From positions 2,170,001-2,234,000 of the forward strand of contig NZ_JALJWH010000001.1 in the NCBI RefSeq assembly GCF_024168825.1: a stretch of DNA of 64,000 nt, read 5' to 3'. A program made the position numbers and the translations under genes. Source of the stretch: Paenarthrobacter sp. A20. Its GTDB lineage: Bacteria > Actinomycetota > Actinomycetes > Actinomycetales > Micrococcaceae. Positions 51,189-59,833 of the stretch are shown here, one piece after another. Under the pieces are notes generated by a model, which was given only the letters and a program-made list of their open reading frames with translations, was not told the DNA's origin and did no database searches. Within the stretch, counting starts at the first letter, position 1. The number at the start of each line of letters is the position of its first letter.

Positions 51189-52246
51189 GCTCCCGGCACG
51201 CTCTGGTATTCGGCGCCACGGGCCACATCGGAAGATGGCTGGTCCGCGAACTATTGCAGCAAGGCGTGACTGTCACGGCCGCCGTGCGCACGGAAGATTC
51301 CTTCCACCGGCTGGCTGGGTGGCTGGCAGGGCACGACGCCAACGGAACCGCAGCGCAGGTACTCGTGGACTTCAGTGCGGGCGACTTGGGCCTCGATCCG
51401 ACGTCGGACACTTGCAGGTCGGTAACTGAAGTCCACAACGTCGCCGGCGCCTTCGCCTTTGGCATGACTGCCGAGGCGGCCTATGCCGCGAACGTGACCA
51501 GCGCCGAGCGTGTGGTTCGCTTTGCCGCCAAGCTGCCGGCGCTGATCAGGTTGGTGCATCTGTCCGGTTACCGGGTGGGCGGCCAGGACCCGGCCGAGGT
51601 GCCATGGGATGACTCCCGCCGCGCCAAGGACTACAAGCGCCTGGGCGCTTACGAGGGGTCCAAAGTGGAATCGGACGCCGTAGTGCAGGCAACCGCGCGT
51701 TCCTTGGGCGTTCGGTTCACCATGGTCAACCCGGCCACCGTGATCGGGGATTCCGTCAATGGCGAGTCCGGGCAGGTGGTGGGCCTCGCCGCCAGCGTGC
51801 TGGAGCTCTTCCGTGGAAAGCTGCCCGTGCTGCCGGGCAATGAGCGCACGTTCGTCCCGGTGGTCACGGCCGACTATCTGGCTTCGTTCATGGCGCTGGT
51901 CCCCACCACGCCCGAAGCGGAAAATGCCTCCTACTGGGTGCTCGACGACGCCACACCCCCGTTGCCGGAGCTGCTGGGGATGCTGGGGGAGCACCTCAAC
52001 GTTCGGGTCCCACGGCTGAAGATCCCCAGCGCCTTGCTGAAGAAGCTGCCCGCCAAGCTGACTGGGGCAGACCCGGAGACGTTGTCGTTCCTGTCCGACG
52101 ATGGATATCCGACGGCGGACGCGGTCGCCTTGGCGGAGGCGGGCGGGTTGCGCCACCCGCCTGTCGAGACTGCCTTGAAGCGCTGGGCCGACTATTTGGT
52201 GGCGGCCGTACCTGCAGCAAGAGAGGGCCGCGTAGCCTCGATGTAG
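51185..52246 (+). CDS. NAD(P)-binding oxidoreductase (extended SDR/epimerase-like)
   Basis: A 353-aa protein with a glycine motif at the N-terminus (VFGATGHIGRWLVRELLQQG), VHNVAGAFAFG, and a Tyr-containing segment (GAYEGSKVESDAVVQA) giving YxxxK, as in dihydroflavonol-reductase-like extended SDRs. Substrate unknown. The TetR control suggests it handles a toxic or signalling compound. Its last 55 bases overlap the convergent ribokinase gene. Confidence 0.85.
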   Translation: MSSRHALVFGATGHIGRWLVRELLQQGVTVTAAVRTEDSFHRLAGWLAGHDANGTAAQVLVDFSAGDLGLDPTSDTCRSVTEVHNVAGAFAFGMTAEAAYAANVTSAERVVRFAAKLPALIRLVHLSGYRVGGQDPAEVPWDDSRRAKDYKRLGAYEGSKVESDAVVQATARSLGVRFTMVNPATVIGDSVNGESGQVVGLAASVLELFRGKLPVLPGNERTFVPVVTADYLASFMALVPTTPEAENASYWVLDDATPPLPELLGMLGEHLNVRVPRLKIPSALLKKLPAKLTGADPETLSFLSDDGYPTADAVALAEAGGLRHPPVETALKRWADYLVAAVPAAREGRVASM

Positions 52247-53091
52247 TGCTCCAGCGGCTTCAAAGCCGGCTGCGATGAGGCATCCCGAACAGCGTCCGCG
52301 CCTACGGCGTTGGCCACGGCCAAAGCATGCGCATAGTCCAGGCCGAACTGGACGGCCAGGACCAAGGCAGCGCAGAAAGCATCCCCGGCTCCGATGGTGT
52401 TGGCAATGTCCGTGACACGTACGGCCGGGGCCTCGGCGACCCGTTCGCCGTCGACGAAGATCGCCGAGCCGTCGCCACCGTACGTGACGGCAACCAAAGG
52501 CGCGTTGCGAAGGGCCGGGATCAGCTCATACTCAGTCTCGTTCACGATCACCAGGTCGCACCGCTCCAGGAGCTCAGGGAGGATCGGCGCTGCAGGGGCG
52601 GCGTTCAGGGCGAAGAATCCTTTGGCCAGCCGAGCGGCTTCCAGGACAACGTCCTGGTCGACTTCGAGTTGGCAGAGGACAGCCTCTTCGGCGCCGAAAG
52701 TGACACCGTCCAAGGCCACGGAGCCGTTGGCGCCGGGGCAGACGACAATCTGGTTTTCGCCGTCGCTGTCCACCAGCACCAGTGCTGTTCCCGTGGCCGC
52801 ATCCACCCGGGCAATGTCCTGAACGTCGACGTCGGCACCTGCCATTGCCGTGATGAGGCTGAGTCCGGCGTCGTCTTGGCCCACTGCCCCCACCATGCGG
52901 GACGTGCCCGCGAGCCGGGCCGCCGCGACCGCCTGGTTGGCGCCTTTTCCGCCGGGCTGCTGGCGGAGGACGCCGCCGCCAACCGTTTCACCCGGCGATG
53001 GGAGCCGGCCCGCGGTGGCCGTGATGTCGAGGTTGATGCTGCCCACCACGGTAAGGGAAGAGGGCGCAGCAGGCTGGGGGGACGTGCTCAT
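52192..53091 (-). CDS. rbsK: Ribokinase
   Basis: A 299-aa PfkB-family sugar kinase. Signatures: VVGSINLDITATAGRLPSPGET (in two parts), QPGGKGANQAVAAARLAG, and IANTIGAGDAFCAALVLA with the catalytic Asp. ATG 53091 follows AAAAGGAC. With the nucleoside hydrolase it would turn released ribose into ribose 5-phosphate. It ends within the last codons of the convergent oxidoreductase gene. Confidence 0.93.
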   Translation of the reverse strand: MSTSPQPAAPSSLTVVGSINLDITATAGRLPSPGETVGGGVLRQQPGGKGANQAVAAARLAGTSRMVGAVGQDDAGLSLITAMAGADVDVQDIARVDAATGTALVLVDSDGENQIVVCPGANGSVALDGVTFGAEEAVLCQLEVDQDVVLEAARLAKGFFALNAAPAAPILPELLERCDLVIVNETEYELIPALRNAPLVAVTYGGDGSAIFVDGERVAEAPAVRVTDIANTIGAGDAFCAALVLAVQFGLDYAHALAVANAVGADAVRDASSQPALKPLEHYIEATRPSLAAGTAATK

Positions 53092-53126
53092 GGAAGGTCC
53101 TTTTCGGGAGTAAGACAGGGAAGGAA

Positions 53127-53900
53127 TCAGGAGGACTGGATGACGGAGAGGTGCCCGGCCTTGGCTGCCACGAGGCATTTGGCGAGGTAGAACTCGTTGC
53201 CGTTCCGGCGTACGTATTGGGTGAGGACCAGTACGGGGTCCGAGGGGCGGAGGCCCAGCAGCTTGGCGCGGCTGGGACCGGCGGTACTAAGGCTGATCTG
53301 GCATTCGCCGGGGCCAAGGGAGGCACCGGGAAGTCCGGCGAGGACCTCCAGCAGCGTGGAGGCCGAAAGTGTAGGAGCCTCTGCCGCTTCCGCGAGGGCC
53401 TCAGCTTCGGGGATTCCCTGCGAGACATTTTCCTGCAGGTGCGCCACGGGCTCGCCGTTCCGGATGAGCACGCTTTCCCAGAACCACACGTCTTCGTCCG
53501 GCTGGACGCCGATACCAGGCGCCACGAATTCAGACGCCGGTTGCTTGATGGCGGCTACGCGTTTGACCTGGATGTCCTGGTCGGGGCCACCAAGAAGCTG
53601 ATCGAACGGGCGGATGTGTTCAATGCCGATGCGGGGGAGTGAATCGGCCACGAAGCGCCCAACGCCGCGTCGTGCCCGGGTCAGGCCGTCCTCTTCCAGC
53701 AACATCAGCGCTTCCCGGATCACGGTGCGGCTGACGTCCATCATGGTGCCCAGCTCGGTCTCCGTGGGGAGCAGCGAACCGGGCGGCAGGATCTTGGTCC
53801 GGATGGCTTCGGCGATGCGGGAGTAGGCCGCGACGCGCAGGGGCTGCCCTGGTTGCGTGGAGATGGGTCGGGACAGGAACTGGACGGCATTGTCGGTCAA
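53127..53900 (-). CDS. GntR-family regulator (HutC/UTRA type)
   Basis: A 257-aa regulator. Winged helix at about 22-90 (RIAEAIRTKILPPGSLLPTETEL, then VSRTVIREALMLLEEDGLTRARRGVGRFV). The C-terminal UTRA-like domain (about 110-255) would bind a sugar phosphate or nucleoside-related ligand. It precedes rbsK on the same strand and is divergent from the transporter, so it probably controls both units. Confidence 0.9.
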   Translation of the reverse strand: MTDNAVQFLSRPISTQPGQPLRVAAYSRIAEAIRTKILPPGSLLPTETELGTMMDVSRTVIREALMLLEEDGLTRARRGVGRFVADSLPRIGIEHIRPFDQLLGGPDQDIQVKRVAAIKQPASEFVAPGIGVQPDEDVWFWESVLIRNGEPVAHLQENVSQGIPEAEALAEAAEAPTLSASTLLEVLAGLPGASLGPGECQISLSTAGPSRAKLLGLRPSDPVLVLTQYVRRNGNEFYLAKCLVAAKAGHLSVIQSS

Positions 53901-53968
53901 GGGTGCCTCACTTGAGATGGGTTACCGATACTGTACCGGATGACTGTGACAGGTTGCACAAGCTCGTA

Positions 53969-53982
53969 ATACATGCTTGTAT
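53969..53982. promoter_or_regulatory. Candidate GntR operator in the transporter/regulator spacer
   Basis: ATACA-TGCT-TGTAT is a palindrome with 5-bp arms in the 134-bp divergent spacer, 52 bases before the transporter start. Form and position fit HutC-type operators. Confidence 0.5.
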
Positions 53983-54034
53983 AACAACTCACATCTCATG
54001 GCGCCGCCCCGCGCCTCGGACAAAGGAGTTTGAT

Positions 54035-55486
54035 GTGAACATCCCCACCGCCACAGGCCAGCAGACTGTGGACCCGCAAGCCCCAGCTGCAACCGAACCT
54101 GCCAAAGCCGCGGAGCACGGCCGCTTCCAAGGCAAGGCCGCCGCGCTTCTCATCACCACGCTGGTGCTTGCCGTGCTGGCCTTCCAGCTCAACGCCAGCA
54201 TGATCACCCCGGCACTCCCGCACATCGGCTCCTTCTTCGGCGAGACACCCGAGGCCGTGGCGCAAGTGCAGTCGATGTTCTTCCTCGCCGGCGCCATCTC
54301 CGGTCCTGTGATCGGGCGCTGGAGCGACTTCATCGGCAGGCGCAATGCACTGCTGTTGGTCCTGGCCATCATGGGTGCCGGCACTGTGCTCTGCATCTTC
54401 GCGCCCACACTCCCGCTGCTGGTCACCGGCCGGTTCATGCAGGGTGTCTCCAGTGCCATCTTTGCGCTCTCCTACATCGTGCTCAACGAGTACTTGCCCG
54501 CCCGACTCTTCGGCACCTCGATCGGCATCATCGCTGCCATCAACGGCGGCGTCGGTGGCGTTGACGGCTACTTCGGTGGGCTCATGGCCGAGACCCTTGG
54601 CTTCCAGTCGATCTTTGTTGCCGTGCTGGTACTGGCCGCGATCGCCGTCGTCTGCGTCATCAAAGTGGTGCCCGGCGGCAAGTCCGCCGTCGCTCCGGGC
54701 CGGATGGACTGGTGGGGCGCAGGTTCGCTGTCCGTGTTCCTGGTCTTCATCACGTACTTCGTCTCCACGGGTTCGTCCGCCGGGTGGACCTCACCTGCCG
54801 CACTCGGCTTGCTCGCTGGCAGCATTGCGTCCTTCACGGCCTTCTGGCTCATTGAAAAGAAGCGCGAAACCCCGCTGGTGGCAGTCCACCACCTCCGTTC
54901 ACGCCAGGTCTGGCCCGTTATCGCCACCACCGTGCTGACGCTCGCGGGCATCTTCGCCATCATCAACTTCACCGTGGTGCTGCTGAGCCAGGACAAGGAA
55001 AGCGGCTTCGGACTGACCGCCTCGGTGGCCGCACTGCTGTTCCTGACTCCTGCCGCGCTCATCGGTGTGTTCGCTGCTCCGCTGGCCGGTTGGATCGCCG
55101 ACCGACGCGGCTGGATCAAGACGGTCCGCGTCGGCACCGCCACCAGCCTGGCCTGCGCCATCGTCGCTGCCCTGTTCGCCCACAACCAGATCGCTGTCCT
55201 CATCGCCATCGCAGCCCTGGGCATCTTCTACAACGGCTTCTTCCTGACTGCCATCAACGGCCTGTCCGTCCTGCTGTCGCCCAAGGAAGCGCCCGCCGCT
55301 TTGCCTGGCATCAACGGTGCCTCCTTCGGTATCGGGGCGAGCCTCGGCGTCGTAGTCGTCGCCCCGTTCGCGGGTCTGGGCACCGCAGCCGGGTACTCCA
55401 CGGCCCTCTGGATTTCGGTGTCCATCACGGCCCTCGCCTTCGTTGTGAGCCTGTTCATCGCCGCTCCCAAGGGCGAAAAGATCTAG
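54035..55486 (+). CDS. MFS transporter, probably for nucleosides
   Basis: A 483-aa membrane protein with 12-14 segments and the drug-antiporter-type loop GPVIGRWSDFIGRRNALLL; other marks are LNASMITPALPHIGSFFG and GRFMQGVSSAIFALSYIVL. Family members are often annotated as drug exporters, but its neighbours (nucleoside hydrolase, ribokinase, GntR) make nucleoside uptake more likely. GTG 54035 is 6 bases past AAAGGAG; a longer frame upstream crosses the operator. Confidence 0.87.
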   Translation: MNIPTATGQQTVDPQAPAATEPAKAAEHGRFQGKAAALLITTLVLAVLAFQLNASMITPALPHIGSFFGETPEAVAQVQSMFFLAGAISGPVIGRWSDFIGRRNALLLVLAIMGAGTVLCIFAPTLPLLVTGRFMQGVSSAIFALSYIVLNEYLPARLFGTSIGIIAAINGGVGGVDGYFGGLMAETLGFQSIFVAVLVLAAIAVVCVIKVVPGGKSAVAPGRMDWWGAGSLSVFLVFITYFVSTGSSAGWTSPAALGLLAGSIASFTAFWLIEKKRETPLVAVHHLRSRQVWPVIATTVLTLAGIFAIINFTVVLLSQDKESGFGLTASVAALLFLTPAALIGVFAAPLAGWIADRRGWIKTVRVGTATSLACAIVAALFAHNQIAVLIAIAALGIFYNGFFLTAINGLSVLLSPKEAPAALPGINGASFGIGASLGVVVVAPFAGLGTAAGYSTALWISVSITALAFVVSLFIAAPKGEKI

Positions 55487-55581
55487 CGCACGACGCCGGC
55501 ACGCGGCTCCCGCGTGCCACTCACCGCAGCTTCGCACCACTCCACAGAACAAGCCGTCCGCTCCACCTGAAACGAGAGACC

Positions 55582-56601
55582 ATGACACAGCGCCCCATGA
55601 CAACGGGCACCGCCGCCCCCTTCTTCCTTGACTGCGATACCGGCATCGATGACGCCCTCGCCCTGGCCTACCTCCTGGCCTCGCCGTTGGCGGACCTCGT
55701 GGGCATCGGCACCGTGAGCGGCAACGTCAGTGCGGCCGGCGGAGCCCGGAACACCTTGGACCTGCTGAACCTGGCCGGCCACCCGGACATCCCCGTGGCG
55801 ATCGGTGCGCACGATCCGCAGGTAGGTACTTTCCACGGCGGTGCACCGCATGTCCACGGGGACAACGGCATCGGCGGCGTGGACCTGGTTCCTTCGGACC
55901 GCGAACCGGTCCAAGCTTCGGCTGCGGAACTCCTTGTCCAGTTGGCCCACCAGTACGCGGGGGAACTGCGCCTGGTGGCCATCGGTCCGCTGACCAACAT
56001 CGCCGAAGCCCTGCGCCTGGAACCCAAGCTGCCTGAGCTCATTGCCGAGGTCACCATCATGGGCGGAGCGGCGCTGGCGCCGGGGAATATCACCCCGGTG
56101 GCCGAAGCCAACATCGCCAATGATCCCGAAGCCGCTGCCGAGGTCCTGGCGGCGGACTGGAACGTGACCCTGGTACCCCTGGATGTCACCATGACCAACG
56201 TCCTGGAGGAGAACCACCGCCAGGAACTGCTCGCCTCGGAGCACCCGGTCTCGCAGGCGCTTGGTGAGATGCTGGGTTACTACTTCGGCTTCTACGTGGA
56301 TATTTTCGGCCGGGCATGCTCGGCGATGCACGATCCCCTCGCTGCCGCCATTGCTGTCCGGGGAGTGGAGCTCGCCGTGGCACCCACGGTCCGGGTCCAG
56401 GTGGACACCACCGACGGACCGGGCCGCGGCCAGACGGTCTGCGATCTTCGCGGACTCTACGTCGGACTGCCGGATCAGCGCGGTGCCCGCTGCCGCGTGG
56501 TCCTGGAAATCGGTGAGGACTTCGCGCCTCACCTGCTGGGTACCCTGCAGGCAGCCTGGCTGACGGAACGGGCAGCAACAGAGGCGGCGCCCGTCGCCTG
56601 A
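55582..56601 (+). CDS. Inosine/uridine-preferring nucleoside hydrolase
   Basis: A 339-aa calcium-dependent hydrolase splitting nucleosides to base and ribose. The N-terminal DCDTGIDDALALAYLL is the DxDxGxDD metal motif; GIGTVSGNV, ELRLVAIGPLTNIAEAL and TIMGGAALAPGNITPVAEANI (in parts) are family regions, and MHDPLAAAIA carries the second metal Asp and catalytic His. It starts about 95 bases after the transporter, same strand. Ribose released is then used by rbsK on the other strand. Confidence 0.93.
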   Translation: MTQRPMTTGTAAPFFLDCDTGIDDALALAYLLASPLADLVGIGTVSGNVSAAGGARNTLDLLNLAGHPDIPVAIGAHDPQVGTFHGGAPHVHGDNGIGGVDLVPSDREPVQASAAELLVQLAHQYAGELRLVAIGPLTNIAEALRLEPKLPELIAEVTIMGGAALAPGNITPVAEANIANDPEAAAEVLAADWNVTLVPLDVTMTNVLEENHRQELLASEHPVSQALGEMLGYYFGFYVDIFGRACSAMHDPLAAAIAVRGVELAVAPTVRVQVDTTDGPGRGQTVCDLRGLYVGLPDQRGARCRVVLEIGEDFAPHLLGTLQAAWLTERAATEAAPVA

Positions 56602-56623
56602 CTGGCGGGAAACTGAAGGATTG

Positions 56624-56656
56624 ACGACGACGGCGGCAGCGGCCCGCCGTCGTCGT
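56624..56656. terminator. Bidirectional terminator hairpin
   Basis: ACGACGACGGCGG and CCGCCGTCGTCGT give perfect 13-bp arms around a 7-base loop, between the convergent hydrolase and ArsR-fusion genes. It shares the GACGGCGG core with hairpins at 39035 and 46381. Confidence 0.75.
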
Positions 56657-56686
56657 TCGCCTTTAAGCGGTGCTGTCCTTGGCCGG

Positions 56687-57439
56687 CTACGCGTACATGA
56701 GCGAGCCGGGTGTGGTGAGCTTCTGCCCGGTTTCGAGCCAGGTCTTGAGGCCGGAGAGGATCATCGGCCAACCGCCGTAGAGCTGGTCGTTTGCGCCTTC
56801 GCGGAGCTGATCGTGCGTGACTGTGAGGTGGCATGAATCGCCGACGGGCTCGATTTCCCAGGTGATCCGCGAGGTTCCCTCGGCTTTCACATCCTCGCCC
56901 CAGAGTGCGCGCATGGTTTGGACGAGGCGGCGCGGGGGATCGACTTCGATGTTCTCGCCCTCGCCGAGCGGTGCGTCTGCTTTCACGTTGTGCATCTCGA
57001 AGCGGCTGCCCGGCGTCCAATCCGACGTCAAGGTGTTCCCGAACTGGTACTTGCTGCGGATTTCGCTGTCCGTGATGGCTTCCCAGAGCAGTTCCGGAGT
57101 GGTCTTGATGTAAATCTCGAAGATCTTTTCCATGGGACTTTCCAATCTGGATTTGAGGTCGCTGAGGGCAGCGGCCCATGGTTCTGCGTATTTACTCACC
57201 CAACGATCGTGGATGAGGCGGATGGGTACCGGGTTCAGGAAGTGCAGCTTTTCGCGTCCCCGACGGCGGGTGACCACTAATCCCGCATCCTCCAGCAGCT
57301 TGAGGTGCTTGGCGATGCCGAAACGGGTCATCTCGAACCGGGCTCCGAGGGCTGTGGCGGGTTGGCCATCCTCGCGGAACAGCTCATCAAGCAGTTCTCT
57401 GCGGGTTGGGTCTGCCAAGGCCTTGAACACGGCGTCCAT
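56687..57439 (-). CDS. ArsR-type regulator fused to an SRPBCC (AHSA1) domain
   Basis: A 250-aa two-domain protein. Residues 1-85 form an ArsR winged helix (MDAVFKALADPTRRELLDELF, TRFGIAKHLKLLEDAGLV). Residues 105-245 form an AHSA1/START-like pocket (EKIFEIYIKTTPELLWEAITD, WTPGSRFEMHNV, SRITWEIEPVGDSCHLTVTH). The pocket probably binds a hydrophobic ligand that controls DNA binding. No metal-binding cysteines of classical ArsR are seen. ATG 57439 lacks a ribosome site and seems to coincide with the transcript start. Confidence 0.88.
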   Translation of the reverse strand: MDAVFKALADPTRRELLDELFREDGQPATALGARFEMTRFGIAKHLKLLEDAGLVVTRRRGREKLHFLNPVPIRLIHDRWVSKYAEPWAAALSDLKSRLESPMEKIFEIYIKTTPELLWEAITDSEIRSKYQFGNTLTSDWTPGSRFEMHNVKADAPLGEGENIEVDPPRRLVQTMRALWGEDVKAEGTSRITWEIEPVGDSCHLTVTHDQLREGANDQLYGGWPMILSGLKTWLETGQKLTTPGSLMYA

Positions 57440-57757
57440 GGCATCAGAATAGGTGACTGTTTGGTCACGTGTCAACGGTTTTCTGCTGCAAGGTTTCGCA
57501 GGGTCTTTAGACTCCGATAGTTTCCACGGCACATCGGAAACTTGATAGCACCATGACTCCCTTTCGCCCGTAACTACGGCAGAATCTCACTCCGAAAGTC
57601 CCCGTATCAGGCTGAAATCCTTGAATTTGAGCCTTTCATGTCACTTCCGGGTTTCCGATACCCATCTGTTGTTATTGCGTAAACTTTACGATAGTTTCTC
57701 ACTGTGATGTGCGTCGCACTTTGGTTCAGGGCGACGAAGGCCGAGTGAAGGACAATG
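57440..57757. other. Divergent intergenic region (318 bp)
   Basis: Between the ArsR fusion (minus) and the beta-galactosidase (plus). It holds the ArsR promoter (57446-57475), an inverted repeat AGTTTCC/GGAAACT (57519-57525 and 57536-57542), and repeated motifs: CGATAGTTTC at about 57515 and 57690, and ATCGGAAAC at about 57533 with its reverse complement near 57650. These look like operators for the galactoside operon. No gene or RNA seen. Confidence 0.55.
57446..57475 (-). promoter_or_regulatory. Leaderless-type promoter with internal palindrome, ArsR-AHSA1 gene
   Basis: On the minus strand TTGACA (57470-57475) and TATTCT (57446-57451) are 18 bases apart. The -10 ends 7 bases before the ATG, so transcription should start at or next to it. 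The spacer holds GTGAC-TGTTTG-GTCAC (57453-57468), a likely ArsR operator. Confidence 0.65.
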
Positions 57758-59833
57758 ATGACCATCCACCCTGACGACTTGCGGACTGCCGAGGCGCGGC
57801 TGCAACGATTGCATCAACGACTAGGCGGCATTGCCTACGGCGGGGATTACAACCCGGAGCAGTGGCCACGCGAAGTGTGGCTCGAGGACGCCAAGCTCAT
57901 GCAGCAAGCCGGAGTGAACCTGGTGACCCTGGCGGTCTTCTCATGGAGCCGGCTGGAAACCAGCGACGGAGTTTTCGACTTTGCCTGGCTGGACGAGGTC
58001 ATGGACCTGATGCATGAACACGGCATCGGCGTCGACCTGGCAACACCGGACGCCGTACCACCGGCCTGGCTCGTGGAGCAGCACCCCGACATCATGCCGG
58101 AGCGCGCCGATGGCAGCATCTTCGGCTTCGGATCGAGGCAGCACTTCGACGTCTCCCATCCCGTATACCGGGCCAAGTCGCTGGCACTCGCGGAAAAGAT
58201 GGGGGAGCGCTACGCCAGCCATCCCGCACTGCGCATGTGGCATATCGGCAACGAATACGGTCCAGCCTCCTACGGTCCATGGGCGGAGAAAGCCTTCCGG
58301 GCATGGCTGCAGCGGAAGTACGCATCGCTGGAGGAACTGAACGAGGCCTGGAGCACCGCCGTGTGGGGCCAGCTCTACTCTGACTGGAAGCAGGTACGTG
58401 TCCCCGCCCAGCCCCGCACCTGGTCCAACCCGTCACGCCGCCTGGACTTCCACCGCTTCACCTCGGACAGCATGCTGGAGCACTTCAAGGCCGAGCGGGA
58501 TGTCATCCGCCGGCACAGCCCGGACTTGCCGATCCTCACCAACTTCATGCGGTTCTACAAGACCAACGACTATTGGGCCTGGGCGGCCGAGGAAGATGCT
58601 GCAGCCCTGGATATCTACCCGGATCCGCGCGAGGAAGATGCCCACATTGCCGCCGCGTTGAACTTCGATCTCATGCGCTCATTGCGTCACGGCCAACCGT
58701 GGATGGTCATGGAGCAGGCCACGGGAGCGGTCAGCCAATGGTCCGTCAACGTCTCCAAGCTGCCAGGCAAGATGCGCCTGGGCTCCTATCAGGCCATTGC
58801 GCAGGGCGCGGATTCCATCCTCTTCTTCCAGTGGCGCCAAGCCAAGGGCGGAACGGAGCGGTATCACTCGGCCATGGTGAACCACGCTGGCCCGAACACG
58901 CGGATCTTCCGTGAAGTGTGCCAGCTGGGACAGGAACTCACGTCATTGGGTGATCTGACCGGGACCAGGTCAACGGCCAAGGCCGCGATCGTCTTCGATT
59001 GGGACTGCTGGTGGGCTCTGGAACTGGGCAACTCGCCGCGTTCCGACCTGAACTACGCCCAGGAAGTCCTGCGTTTCTATCGACCGCTTTTTGACGCCAA
59101 CATCACCGTAGATTTCGTCAACGCCAACAGCGACCTGTCCGGGTACAACCTGGTGATTATGCCGGCGTCGTATCTGCTGACGGACGCCGCCGCCTCCCGG
59201 TTTGAGAACTATGTGGCCGGCGGCGGACGGCTGGTGGTCTCATACCTGTCCGGTGTCGTGGACGAGGACAACACCATCCGACTCGGCGGCTACCCAGGGG
59301 CCCTGCGGAACGTTCTGGGCGCGTGGAGCGAGGAAATGCATCCGCTCGCCGGGGATGGTGAGCAAGTAAAGCTCTCAACGCCCGACGGCGGTACCTCCTC
59401 CGCGAGCTACTGGACTGAGCACCTGCACGCCGGGACGGCCGAAGTCCTGGCCAGCTACTCGTCGGGCCGTTTGGCGGGGTCGCCCGCGGTCACCCGCAAC
59501 ACCTTTGGCCGCGGAACTGCACTGTACCTGTCGGCACGGGTCGATGCCGGGCTCCTCAACCAGTTCCTCGACGACGAACTCCGCGCTGCGGGCGTGGAGC
59601 CGGAACTGAAGGCACCTACGGGAGTCCAGGTCCGCCGTCGTGCTGGCAGCAGGGCTGACGGCACCGCCAAGAGTTTCCTCATGGTGCTCAACCACAACGA
59701 CGCGCCGTCCAGCGTGGACGTGCTCGACGGCGGCACGGACCGGATCAGCGGACGCCCGGTTAAGGGGTCGGTTGAGATCCCGGCGAACGGCGTCCTGATT
59801 CTCGACGAAACTATAGAACGGGCGGCGGACTGA
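57758..59833 (+). CDS. Beta-galactosidase, glycoside hydrolase family 42
   Basis: A 691-aa intracellular enzyme. GGIAYGGDYNPEQWP at the N-terminus is the GH42 opening; the acid/base Glu is in MWHIGNEYGP (about Glu166) and the nucleophile in WMVMEQATG (about Glu319). A trimerisation domain (about 390-600) and a short C-terminal beta domain follow. No signal peptide, so it acts on imported galactosides or galacto-oligosaccharides. AAGGA lies 6 bases before the second ATG (57758). It overlaps the first permease gene by one base. Confidence 0.93.
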   Translation: MTIHPDDLRTAEARLQRLHQRLGGIAYGGDYNPEQWPREVWLEDAKLMQQAGVNLVTLAVFSWSRLETSDGVFDFAWLDEVMDLMHEHGIGVDLATPDAVPPAWLVEQHPDIMPERADGSIFGFGSRQHFDVSHPVYRAKSLALAEKMGERYASHPALRMWHIGNEYGPASYGPWAEKAFRAWLQRKYASLEELNEAWSTAVWGQLYSDWKQVRVPAQPRTWSNPSRRLDFHRFTSDSMLEHFKAERDVIRRHSPDLPILTNFMRFYKTNDYWAWAAEEDAAALDIYPDPREEDAHIAAALNFDLMRSLRHGQPWMVMEQATGAVSQWSVNVSKLPGKMRLGSYQAIAQGADSILFFQWRQAKGGTERYHSAMVNHAGPNTRIFREVCQLGQELTSLGDLTGTRSTAKAAIVFDWDCWWALELGNSPRSDLNYAQEVLRFYRPLFDANITVDFVNANSDLSGYNLVIMPASYLLTDAAASRFENYVAGGGRLVVSYLSGVVDEDNTIRLGGYPGALRNVLGAWSEEMHPLAGDGEQVKLSTPDGGTSSASYWTEHLHAGTAEVLASYSSGRLAGSPAVTRNTFGRGTALYLSARVDAGLLNQFLDDELRAAGVEPELKAPTGVQVRRRAGSRADGTAKSFLMVLNHNDAPSSVDVLDGGTDRISGRPVKGSVEIPANGVLILDETIERAAD

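Noticed and set aside
55090..55581. Long N-terminal extension of the nucleoside hydrolase
   Set aside because: It is a shadow of the transporter gene; the family starts near ATG 55582.
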